The notes beneath the pieces are model-generated. The model saw nothing but the letters and a program-made list of their open reading frames with translations. It made no database searches and was not told the origin of the DNA. Of a stretch of 64,000 nt of DNA, positions 1 through 9,639 are shown one piece after another. Position numbers and translations under genes: made by a program. Position 1 is the first letter of the stretch; each line of letters opens with the position of its first letter. The DNA comes from Tipula vernalis (taxonomy: Eukaryota; Arthropoda; Insecta; Diptera; Tipulidae), in NCBI GenBank assembly GCA_958295665.1, contig OY282560.1:270669315-270733314 (forward strand), in the 5' to 3' direction.

Positions 1-1173
1 TAAAAAAGATATTAATATCTGTCAATCTATTAAAAATGCTTGTCTGAGAGCTTGTTTAGGCTTCTTAAGAACCACTCCGATTCCGGCTATTTTATCCGAA
101 TCCCTAGAAACAACCTCAGATCTAGATTTTACTAAAAAATCACTAATTTATATTACAAAAAATGTGTATATTAATTCCAAAATCGGTAACGACATTAAAA
201 ACAATAGTTCTCTTCCTAAACTTAATGACTTATATTCTAACTATTCTTTTCTTTCCAAAATTAAACCTTTTCATATTAAAAAAACTTCTCCTTCTAATTT
301 TAGCATTCATTATAACAAATATTGATGGAATTACAAACAAAAATTTCATAAACCATTCGGAACAATATGCCTTATCCATGGCTGAAATTAATAAATATTA
401 TAATTTCGCAAAAATTTAAACAGATGGCTCCATAATTAACAATAAACCAGGAATTGGAATTTTTGTTGAGGACAAAAATTGGAATTTTGCCATCCAACTA
501 AATAACCCTACTTATATTAAAAATATCGAAACCATTGCTATTAAAATTGGAATTACTATATCTCTAATCATCAAAAACAATAATATTATCATTATTACTG
601 ACTCTCAAAGTTCTTGTATCTCATTAAAAACAGCTCTATTACACTATACAAATAGACACTATGAAAACCAAATTATTGATACTATCGGCCTTAACCAAAT
701 TAAAAATTTTGTCATTCATTGGTTCCCGGGTCACTGTGGCTTAAAAGGAAATACTATAGCAGATAGTTTAGCAAAAAAGCAGTTTTTTCACCTACTCACT
801 TTCTTAATAATGAACCTACCCTCACAGACCTATTTAACGATATCTCCAGGTCCATAAATAATAAGTGGAAGGAAAACTACACATTAATGTGTAATTCATC
901 CGGCCACTTTTATAAACAAATTTGTCCTTCTCCAAGATCATATTTCCTATTCAAGGACTCCAACTTTACATCTCGTCAAACCAGGTTAATTTACAGATTA
1001 ATCTCTGGTCATACAGTTAACAAGAAATTTAAATTCCTTTTGGGACTTGAATCTACATCTAATTGTGAGATTTGCAACACCGTAGAAGATAACGAACATA
1101 TTACTAACGATTGTGTTATATATAACAATATAAGAAATAATTACCCTCTTTTATACAGAAAATCAAGAGTATA
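1..1173 (+). pseudogene. Non-LTR retrotransposon ORF2 C-terminus (RNase H and terminal zinc knuckle), decayed
   Basis: The 3' part of a reverse-transcriptase polyprotein of the Jockey/I/R1 superfamily. Reading starts in frame 2 at the left edge with the region between RT and RNase H. An RNase H domain in frame 3 starts with TDGS at about 420, has DSQSS at about 600 and the WFPGHCGLKGN signature at about 721. The C-terminal tail reads in frame 2 from 887 and ends with a C-x2-C, H, C knuckle (NCEICNT...EHITNDC) at about 1060-1113. At least two frame changes and the stop at 417-419 break the gene. The RT and endonuclease must lie left of the window. RNase H plus a terminal knuckle is usual for R1, LOA and I clades; I cannot choose among them. 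Part of the same unit as the A-rich 3' region that follows. Confidence 0.75.
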
Positions 1174-1704
1174 AAATATTGTGTGATTTTGTGGATGGAA
1201 TAAATTATAAACTATGAATTAAGACTACACTTATTTTTTTTGACTTTTTTCACACAATGATCTTTCTTTTAGAATCATTTCATTTTATTTCATTTTATTA
1301 TAATATTAAGATTTATGAACTTTGTTTAATTTAATATAAACACTTTTTTAAAAAAAAAAAAAAAAAAAAATTAAAATCAAAATCAAAAAAAAAAAAAAAA
1401 ATTATGAATTATAAACTTATCTTTAATTTCAATTCTTTTATTTTTATGTATCCTTTATCTTCTCTCTAATATTTTTATTTAATAACTTTAACTTAATCTA
1501 ATTTAATTATTAAACTTTGTTTTATATAATTATGCTTTATCTTATTTAATTTATAAATCTAATTAATTTATGTACACTTCATTCAACCCTCCAGAACCTC
1601 CCCTGAGTGGTCTCTGGAAATTTTGGGCTGTTCTCAACTCACTGGTCTTATGGATTGAAAGATCTGACCTGAGCAAATTTAAAAGACAAACAAACAAACA
1701 AACA
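1174..1704 (+). repeat. Non-coding 3' region of non-LTR element(s), A-rich runs and (AAAC)n tail
   Basis: AT-rich non-coding sequence downstream of the zinc knuckle. Two long A runs lie at about 1351-1370 and 1386-1402. A GC-richer block at about 1580-1680 leads into a run of CAAA/AAAC units at 1685-1707, which looks like the tail of a retroposed element. It ends exactly where similarity to the gypsy-1 LTR starts. Whether it is one long 3' UTR or two element tails in series cannot be decided here. Confidence 0.5.
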
Positions 1705-1984
1705 AAAATAAAATTAATTCTTTTTTTTTTTTTTTGGTTGGCGATCATGTTTTATTGTGTTGACAGAAAAAAAATATTTTCTTTTTGGTAAAACATTTTT
1801 TTTTTCTTCTCTTCTCGCTTCTCGACTGATATGAGTACATACGAGTATGGTGGTGTTCTATAATTTAAAATTTGTTTTCATTTGTAAAATTCAATCGACA
1901 TCAATAATAAAATTTCTTGTATAATTAAACAAAAATTCGGACGTGGTTTAATTTAATTAAAAATACAACTACACGATCCGATAA
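1705..1984 (+). repeat. gypsy-1 5' LTR, 5'-truncated
   Basis: Matches the last ~260 bp of the 3' LTR, from the T-rich run through the shared end CGATCCGATAA. The first ~240 bp of the 3' LTR, which begins TGTAGCGG, have no counterpart here. They are replaced by the AAAC-rich tail of the upstream non-LTR element, so that element probably inserted into this LTR and the missing piece lies left of the window. Confidence 0.75.
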
Positions 1985-1985
1985 G

Positions 1986-2000
1986 TGGTGACCACAAGTG
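1986..2000 (+). other. gypsy-1 primer-binding site
   Basis: TGGTGACCACAAGTG lies one base after the LTR end. The leading TGG complements a tRNA CCA end. The first eight bases, TGGTGACC, are the same in the second gypsy element at 8149. I do not assign the tRNA. Confidence 0.6.
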
Positions 2001-3126
2001 TTTTACACGAAACCTTAATTAACAAATTTTTGTTAAATTCTGCAGAAAAGGATATAAATAGCGACTCTTGGCATTGAATACAATACCAAGCACAAGATTT
2101 AACACAGAATTGGCATACCAGATTACCACAAACACACACACATCACCTACACACTTTAAAATTTATACAAAAACCGGAGAGAACAATTCATTACAGCGTC
2201 TACCAGCATTTGGGGTGCAAATATAAACCACGGCCTGGTGCGAAACAACGCACCGGCCAGTGGGTAAGATTACCGAACATACATAATCGTGAGAAAGTGA
2301 TACTCCCACACATTTTTTCTTTCTACCCCAATTTCACAGCAAATAAAAACAAACGGAGTCACTCACATATATAAAATACATATAAACTATACATATATTA
2401 ACACACCTCGATAATATAATTCGTTGAACGAGAGTCATACAACGACGGAGAGATCAGACGTTCCAGTTACCGTATTATCTACACTAATTCATTCGCACTC
2501 AAATTTCGAGAAGATTTTATAAACGTGTTCCTGTACTAACAATACTACAGCAGATATTTATAACGGAAATTATTGAGAAACAAGGACGAACAAGTAACGT
2601 CAGCATTATCAAAAAAAAATCACATCGGCGCATCAACAACAACAACAATATCGGAGAACCGCAAGTTCTTATTACATTTAGAGTTTTTTTATATTTAAGA
2701 TTTTTTTTGATATATTCGTAACATTCGGTTGAAAATTTATTTATCAATATTATATTATTTTTGTTTTTGTAAATTTTTCACCACCATTCGCGGAATTTTT
2801 GATCATTGCGCGAGCGTTCGAAACTTTAACCATTTTGATTATACATTTTTTTTTGGTTTTAATTTTCTTTTGTGTGTGTTTCCAACTTTCAACAAGCCAC
2901 TTCAATACAAGGTGGCACACTCGCCAATTAATTCGGTGTATCTCGTCTTGTTTCATTTTCTTAGGCAACTATTTCTCACAAGGTAACCATCCCTCTTATC
3001 ATTTTTGTTTTACTATTTTCTCTACATATTTTCAATGAAATATCATTCATATAATATCCACTAATCACTACCAAGCATGGTAAAGACACATTTAAAGCAT
3101 CGCTGTGACAGACACACCTGCAAAAA
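2001..3126 (+). other. gypsy-1 leader between primer site and gag
   Basis: About 1.1 kb with no supported coding frame. It is unusually long for a gypsy leader. A GC-richer patch with GGGTGCAAATATAAACC occurs near 2211 and several CA-rich stretches follow. I see no further feature. Confidence 0.5.
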
Positions 3127-4053
3127 ATGCCACCAAAATTAGATACCAACGACGATATCACTGACAGACACGACACCGCGAACCTAGAAACGAATACAGG
3201 CGAACAATCAAATTCAAGTCAAGCCGCAATGAGCATTAAACTTCAACCATTCTGGATGGAAGAGCCTAAGAATTAGTTTAATGCAGCGGAAATTATGTTC
3301 GAACTACAAAATATAAAAAGCGATGGAATCAGGTTCGCCCACGTATTGTCAGCCCTATCCCCAAAAGCTAGCACCGAAATTTCAGATATACTCGCGGAGC
3401 CACCAACCGTTGATAGGTATAATACAATAAAGCAAGCGCTTACTTAGCGGTTGACGCCTTCCGACGAGCGTAAGCTAGAAGCACTGCTGAGTGCGCAGGA
3501 TATAGGGGATAGACGTCCGACAGAATCACTCCGGCATATTCGCAACTTAGCCGGCAAACAATTCAATCCAAAATTAATAAAGTCGTTGTAGATACGGAAA
3601 CTTCCGGAAATCATAAAAATCGGCGTTCTCGCACAACCTGAAAGTATGCAAACCGATGACCTCGCAAAAACAGCGGATAAAATGTTTGAGGCAATTTCCC
3701 AGAATACACAGAGCACAGAGGCGTACACCAGACCACACAACTTCCAGGTCAACTCGACCCACGTTCGCGACTTAAATCGTCAATCCACGAACAGCTCGAT
3801 CGAAGAACGTCTCTCTCGTCTCGAATCGAAAATAAATACATATTTCAATAATAGACGAAGCCGATCGAGAGGTTCACGATCCTCGTCACGAGGAGATCGC
3901 AGTGGTTCAGGGTCTCGCAGCCCCGGAAAACGCCAACAAAGCGTGTGCTGGTACCACATGAAGTTTGGTGCAGCTGCGGAAAAATGCACACGTCCATGCA
4001 GATACGGCCAATCCACGTCCACGGCTAGCATGGAGGTCGACCCGAATTCATAA
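3127..4053 (+). pseudogene. gypsy-1 gag, three in-frame TAG stops
   Basis: One reading frame from ATG 3127 to TAA 4051-4053, broken only by TAG codons near 3274, 3445 and 3588. By context (KN*FNAAE, ALT*RLTPSDE, KSL*IRKLPE) these replace Trp or Gln, so each needs only one base change. The middle region (LTPSDERKLEALLSAQDIGD) resembles metazoan gypsy capsid. The C-terminal part is Arg/Ser-rich (about 3850-3930) and leads to the nucleocapsid-like knuckle [18 protein letters not shown] at about 3949-4002, a C-x2-H-x9-C-x3-C arrangement. The protein would assemble the particle and bind RNA. The frame is otherwise clean, so the decay is recent in this part. Confidence 0.8.
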
Positions 4054-7021
4054 AACGAGTATATCATTTTCAAACCGAAATCATGATCTAGTCCTGTCGG
4101 CCGCCAATGGCAGCACAATCTACACATACGGCACAAAGTTGCTTCAAGTGGATATCGGACTTAAACGAACCTTCACGCATGCTTTTATCTTAGCTGCTGT
4201 GAATCGTCCGATCATTGGCGCCGATTTCTTGTGCAAATTTGGCCTCAGTGTTGACCTGAAAAATAAACGGCTGGTTGATTCAGCGACTAAGCTTTCAATC
4301 AACACCACAATGGTTCGCGTCGATACACCGACACCGATCCATTTCACAGTCAACAACGGTTACGGCACTCTGCTCAAACAATTCCCTTCACTCACAGCAG
4401 AGCCTAACTACAATTGGCCAGTCCGACACAACGTGGTTCACCATATTATTACAGCAGGCCATCTGCCCGTATCAAGACCATGCAGGCTAGATCCACTCCG
4501 CCACAAAGCCGCATTCGCAGAATTCCAGCACATGGGGGAATTAGGGATTTGCCGACCATCCGCATCTCCCGTCTCTTGTCCATTACATATGGTGAAAAAG
4601 AAAGATCACGATTGGCGACCTTGTGGGGATTATCGACGACTAAACACAGTCACAACACCAGATCGTTATCAGATACCCCCCATTCAAAATTTCTCCATGC
4701 ACTTGCATGGTTAAAAAATTCTCTCAAAAATCGATCTGGTCAGAGCGTACCATTTAATTCCCGTCGCTCCTGAAGACATTCACAAAACGGCGATCACGAC
4801 CCCATTTGGCCTCTTCGAATTCACGCGAATGCCATTCGGTCTACGAAATGCCGCGCAAACGTTTCCGCGTTCTATGAACGAAGTCGTATGTGACTTAAAT
4901 TTCGTTTTCGTATACATTGACGACATTCTTGTGGCTTCACAATCTGAGGAACAACACAAACTACACTTAGAACAACTCTTCCACAAGTTAACACAGTTTG
5001 ATGTTCATATCAATAGCTCAAAATGCGTCTTTGGCGCATCCACTCTTGATTTCCTCAGCCACAAGATAACACCTAATGGTATTTTGCCGTCTGAAGAACG
5101 AATTAACGCCATTAGGGAATTCCCAGCTCCTACTTCAATAAAAAGTATACAGCGATTCGTCGGTATGGTAAATTACTACCACCGATTTATACCAAAGCTC
5201 GCTGAAACACTCGGACCAATTCACAGTCACTTGGCAGCTTTACTCAAAAAGCCCAAGCCAGCCAAGAACTTCTCTTGGACCGGCGAATGTCAACCCGCAT
5301 TCACGTCACTTAAGACTGAATTGGAACAAATTACACTTCTAGCGCATCCACTGAGCGGCTCAAAGCTAAGCGTTACTACTGACGCATCAAACACTGCCGT
5401 AGGGGCAGTTCTGCAACAGTACAATAAGGAGTGTTGGGAGCCACTGGGATTCTTTTCTAAGAAACTCTCGGATGCCGAAAAGAAATATTCCGCATTCGAT
5501 CGGGAATTACTCGCAATTTATCTGGCAGTCAAACACTTCAGATATTTTGTCGAAGGTCGAGATTTCACCATTTACACCGACCACAAACCTCTGACTAAAG
5601 CAATTCAGTCTAAAACTGAACGTAATCCAAGGCAATCTCGCCACTTACAGTGACTTACTTTCACTCGGATTATATTAGTCAATTTACTACGGACATTCAG
5701 CATGTTCACGGACACGATAATGTTGTCGCGGACACATTATCCCGCACAACAGACAATGATACGGCCATAGTCGAGACACATTTCGACTTAACCAAAATAG
5801 CAACCACACAAAAAGCAGACTTAGAACTTCAGAATTTATTTTCTGGTTCCGAATGTCACTAGTTTATCAATGAAACTAGAGCTTTTTAAACTACCTGGCC
5901 TAGAAATCGTCTGCGAGACATCAACGGGGAACAATCGCCCATATATCGCAGAATCGCTACGTCGAACAATCTTCGACACATTACATAACATTTCGCATCC
6001 TGGTGTCCGGGCTACTCGTAAGTTGATTACTGCTCGCTACTTTTGTCCTAGTATAAACAAAGACGTAGGCCAATGGGCTCAGTCTTGTTTATCCTGCCAA
6101 CGTGCCAAAGTCCAACGGCACACAAAATCACTCCATGGACAATTCGAAATTCCACCTGGTCAATTTGAACATATCCACATAGACATCGTAGGACCACTTC
6201 CTCCGTCTAATGAATATTCATACTTGCTTACCTGTGTCGATCGCTTCACTCGCTGGCCCGAAGCGTACTGCATGACCAATAAGTCAGCTGTAACCATTGC
6301 CACCATATTCGTCAATAATTACGTATCACGATTCGGCGTGCCCCTTCACATCACAACCGATCAGGGAACGCAATTTGAATCTAAATTATTCACTGAGTTA
6401 ACGAAACTCCTCGGATCACATCGAATACGAACAACGGCTTACCATCCGCAAGCCAATGGCATGGTTGAACGCTTCCATCGGCAACTCAAAGCCACACTCA
6501 TGGCCAGAAGCAACACAATTCATTGGAGCTGGGACATACCAATCGTACTACTTGGAATCCGAGCAACAGTGAAAGAGGATCTGAAATGCTCACCAGCTGA
6601 AATGGTTTATGGACAAACCATTAAGCTACCCGGTGAGTTCTACATCGAAAATCCTCTTCAACTTATGCCAACTACTGACATAGTCATCGACCAACTGCGA
6701 CAAACCATACAAAACCTTGTACCAAAATCAACTCGTCAATACAAACAAGACGACGTTTTTGTTCCGAAATCACTTGACAACTGTGATTTTGTTTTCATTA
6801 GAACAGACAAGGTGCGCACGGGATTATCTCCTCCCTATGAAGGTCCGTATAAAGTTATATCTCGGCTACGAAAGCATTTCATCGTATCGATGGAAAATCT
6901 TTAACATTTCAACCGATCGACTCAAGCCAGCATACGGAATTCTCTGTTCGGCTGATCGAACATCAAGCCCTCGAACATACAAAACCGTCCGTATTGCTGC
7001 TAGTCAAACAATTATTCCCTA
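4054..7021 (+). pseudogene. gypsy-1 pol (protease remnant, RT, RNase H, integrase)
   Basis: Frame 2, shifted from gag. The start of the protease including the D-T/S-G active site is missing: the frame opens just before [19 protein letters not shown] follows ([11 protein letters not shown] at about 4612; [29 protein letters not shown] at about 4913). RNase H has [11 protein letters not shown] (about 5380) and [10 protein letters not shown] (about 5575). Integrase has an HHCC finger (HNISHPGVRATRKL, CLSCQRAKV, about 5985-6110), HIDIVGPLPP (about 6176), TDQGTQFES (about 6357) and MVERFHRQLKA (about 6463). A stop interrupts RT at 4712. The frame moves to 1 near 5650, back to 2 near 5862 and to 3 near 6890. 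The last part, NISTDRLKPAYG, is the GPY/F-type C-terminus. Confidence 0.85.
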
Positions 7022-7040
7022 GGGAGGGGGAAATCATTTG

Positions 7041-7051
7041 TGGGGGAGTCA
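7041..7051 (+). other. gypsy-1 polypurine tract
   Basis: TGGGGGAGTCA lies directly before the TGTAGCGG that opens the 3' LTR. A second purine run (AGGGAGGGGGAAA, 7021-7033) lies just upstream. Confidence 0.65.
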
Positions 7052-7547
7052 TGTAGCGGTCAACTCATTTATGCATTTCATTCATTCATTAATTTATTCA
7101 TTTCAGATTACATTCACTCGTTAACCACCACAATACCATTGCAGATTCTCTTTAAATAATCAAAACATTTCAATTTCCACTCTCAACTGATTTTTGGTGC
7201 CATCTCAGGATCGCTAGCATAAACAATCATTTGTCAAGAAAAAACCTTATCGTTTGCAAACACAAAACCTTAAAAAAAATAAACTTAATTTTTTTTTTTT
7301 TTTTTTTGGTTGGCCATCATGTTTTCTTGTGTTGACAGAAAAAAAATATTTTTTTTTTGTTAAAATTTTTTTTTCTTCTCTTCTCGCTTCTCGACTGATA
7401 TGAGTACATATGGTGGTGTTCTATAATTTAAAATTTGTTTTCATTTGTAAAATTCAATCGACATCAATAATAAAATTTCTTGTATAATTAAACAGAAATT
7501 CGGACGTGGTTTAATTTAATTAAAAATACAACTACACGATCCGATAA
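7052..7547 (+). repeat. gypsy-1 3' LTR
   Basis: About 496 bp starting TGTAGCGGTCAACTC after the polypurine tract. Its last ~260 bp match the 5' LTR copy, and shared sequence ends at CGATCCGATAA. TGTAG at the start and CTACA at 7532-7536 could be the short inverted ends, but the eleven bases after CTACA are also shared, so the exact 3' boundary is uncertain. No target duplication can be tested because the 5' end is lost. Confidence 0.75.
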
Positions 7548-8148
7548 AATTTTGGTCGAATGGAGTTGGGACTTTGTTAATTATGAGTTATAGTCACTCC
7601 TAACTAATACACATATACATAACCGACACCCGTAACTGATTACGATAACTGTGTATAACTTGCTGTCAAATTGAAGTGTAGTAGGCTGAGTTGCTTCTTA
7701 TAGTTTTTGTTTTTCTCCAAACCAATTAGTGTACATATGGCGTTTGGAGTTGCTCAAGAGCAATTGCGATAGTCGTGGTTAAGTTCTGTTTATTTGATAT
7801 GGTTGGTTGGGACACGAACACGCCTGAACGAGTTAAATTACTGTGAAGTTGTTTGTTTCGCGAAAATAAAATGCACATTAGAGTAAGAAATAGCAAGCGA
7901 TGTAGACGGAAAAATAAAAGAGATTGCATTTGTTATAAAACTAAAAAAATAAAAAATAATTGATAAAATTTATTATCTGTTGTAAAAAACTATCACTGTT
8001 GTTCATTTATCACTGGATATTTTAATAATAAACCTTTGTGCTAAAATATTAAGTACTAACAGTACGGCTGACTATAATCAGTGTTAATTTATACCCGCAT
8101 TGGCCGTGGGCATTGTATATAAAAAGCAACAGCCGTATCCCCAAATAT
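7548..8148 (+). repeat. Probable 5' LTR and flank of gypsy-2
   Basis: About 600 bp between the gypsy-1 3' LTR and the primer site of the second gypsy element. By position it should contain that element's 5' LTR, and it has AATAAA at about 8027 and a TATATAAAA box at 8116. I found no matching copy downstream of its pol, so the LTR identity rests on position only. Confidence 0.4.
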
Positions 8149-8621
8149 TGGTGACCGCCGACGTTATTTCGGGTATAAACAAATTTTTAAGCAGCTATTA
8201 TCAGCAGTACAAAATTAAGTACGGTTTTTTGGAACGTGAACATCTATAGTTACCACGTGCATAACCTCACACTTTGGTTATTCATTTATCCAATAACGAA
8301 CTCGGACATTAATTTCAAGTAAAAATCGATCAACATCATCATCATCTTCATCATCGAAGCTTTGGGAGCAGTAACAACATCCAGCACAGTTAATTACAAA
8401 GGAAAAATTGTAAGTGCTGTTTTTATTTTTTTTCCTTTTAACAGTTTTTCAGTTTTGTGTGCGTTCGGACGTCTCGTGTCACAGTGTTCCCCGTAGTGTT
8501 GTTCATTTTTTCGGTATTATTTTTATTTTTTTGCTATTTTACGCGAAAATTAACCACTAGTACTGGCGTAGGAGGTTCAGACGCTGCGCACACTCTTCCA
8601 GGTAGTTCGGTTTCGAATAAT

Positions 8622-9631
8622 ATGTCCGGAAATGTAGGTGAAGACTCGATCATTGTCACTGTAACACAGTTGAATAATTTAATCGACGCTAGGGTACAGC
8701 AAATGGTCGACGCGCATAGGGAGCATAGGGAGATACCTCAAGTGGTGATACTTCGGAATTGGATAGTAAGAATAGTATAATTGGAGCGCAAGTAGCACAT
8801 ATCGCATTTAAAGCCCCTCAGCCGCTTTATTCACAGAATCCGTGCGTATGGTTCGAGATTTTGGAGCAACAGTTCCGTATTGCTGGTATTACGCAGGAGG
8901 CTACAAAGTATTCACATGCAGTCAGTGCACTTGAGGCACGTTTACACGATCAATTTGCTGGTCTCATTATGGGCAACAAGGGAAATTCACCTTATACCAC
9001 ATTTAAGCAGGAAATTATTAAGGGACTAGGTGAATCGGACAAGTCCAAGTTGCACAATTTGTTGCACGGGTTGTCTTTAGGTGATTTAAAACCCTTTCAA
9101 TTACTCGCCAAATTCCGTTTAAACGCAGATGGTAAATTCAATGACGTATCAATACGTCAGCTTTGGATGCAGCGTCTTCCACCACAAGTGCAGTTGGTTC
9201 TGTCACCTTTCGAAAAAGACTTGGCCTTAACAGTGCTCGCGGAAAGAGCAGATAACCTTATTGAGACATTATCTCACCAGCAGCTTTATGCAATCAGTTC
9301 GAGCAATAATGATAATAGTGAGTTAACGTGCGAAAAATCTAGGAACTCCGCTAATTCACCAGGCGTAGAGAAGAGATGGGAAGATTTTGAATCCCGTATT
9401 CTCAAACAGGTGTCAGATATAATGAGTATCCAGAGGTCGTATCGTAGCAATTCCAGAAATCGGGGAGCCAAAGGTCGTAATCGTTCTAGCTCACGCGAAT
9501 CCAATTAATATAACGATGAGTGTTTTTATCATCGTTGCTTTAAGGACAAAGCAATGAAGTGTGTATCCGGTTGCAAGCACCATCAAACGTTTGCTGTCAG
9601 TTCTGGCAAATCCGCCATATCAAAAAACTAA
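8622..9631 (+). pseudogene. gypsy-2 gag, frameshifted
   Basis: Best start is ATG 8622 (MSGNVGEDSIIVTVTQLNN) in frame 3. The frame moves to 2 near 8740-8755 and then runs from KNSIIGAQVAHIAFK through a capsid-like middle (WFEILEQQFRIAGIT, LWMQRLPPQVQLVL at about 9160) to an Arg/Ser-rich segment near 9430-9500. A TAA at 9506-9508 precedes the knuckle CFYHRCFKDKAMKCVSGC (about 9520-9573), the same C-x2-H-x9-C-x3-C form as in gypsy-1. The frame ends at TAA 9629-9631. Longer reading upstream to 8457 has a hydrophobic stretch and is probably leader. Confidence 0.75.
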
Positions 9632-9639
9632 GCGTTCAA

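Larger units (their letters stand above)
1705..7547 (+). mobile_element. Ty3/gypsy LTR retrotransposon (gypsy-1), degenerate
   Basis: A full-order element: truncated 5' LTR, primer-binding site, long leader, gag, pol (protease remnant, RT, RNase H, integrase), polypurine tract and 3' LTR, all on the plus strand. The two LTR copies match over roughly 280 bp (1705-1984 and about 7290-7547) with small indels. Gag has three in-frame stops, pol has one stop and at least three frame changes, and the protease catalytic motif is absent. No envelope gene is present. The element can no longer encode its proteins. Confidence 0.85.

Noticed and set aside
162..419. 85-residue hydrophobic frame near the left edge
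   Set aside because: It is the out-of-frame shadow of the non-LTR polyprotein, whose real reading is frame 2 up to about 355 and frame 3 from 420.
3444..4136. Minus-strand frames opposite gypsy-1 gag
   Set aside because: Antisense shadows of the gag coding frame with no recognisable domain.
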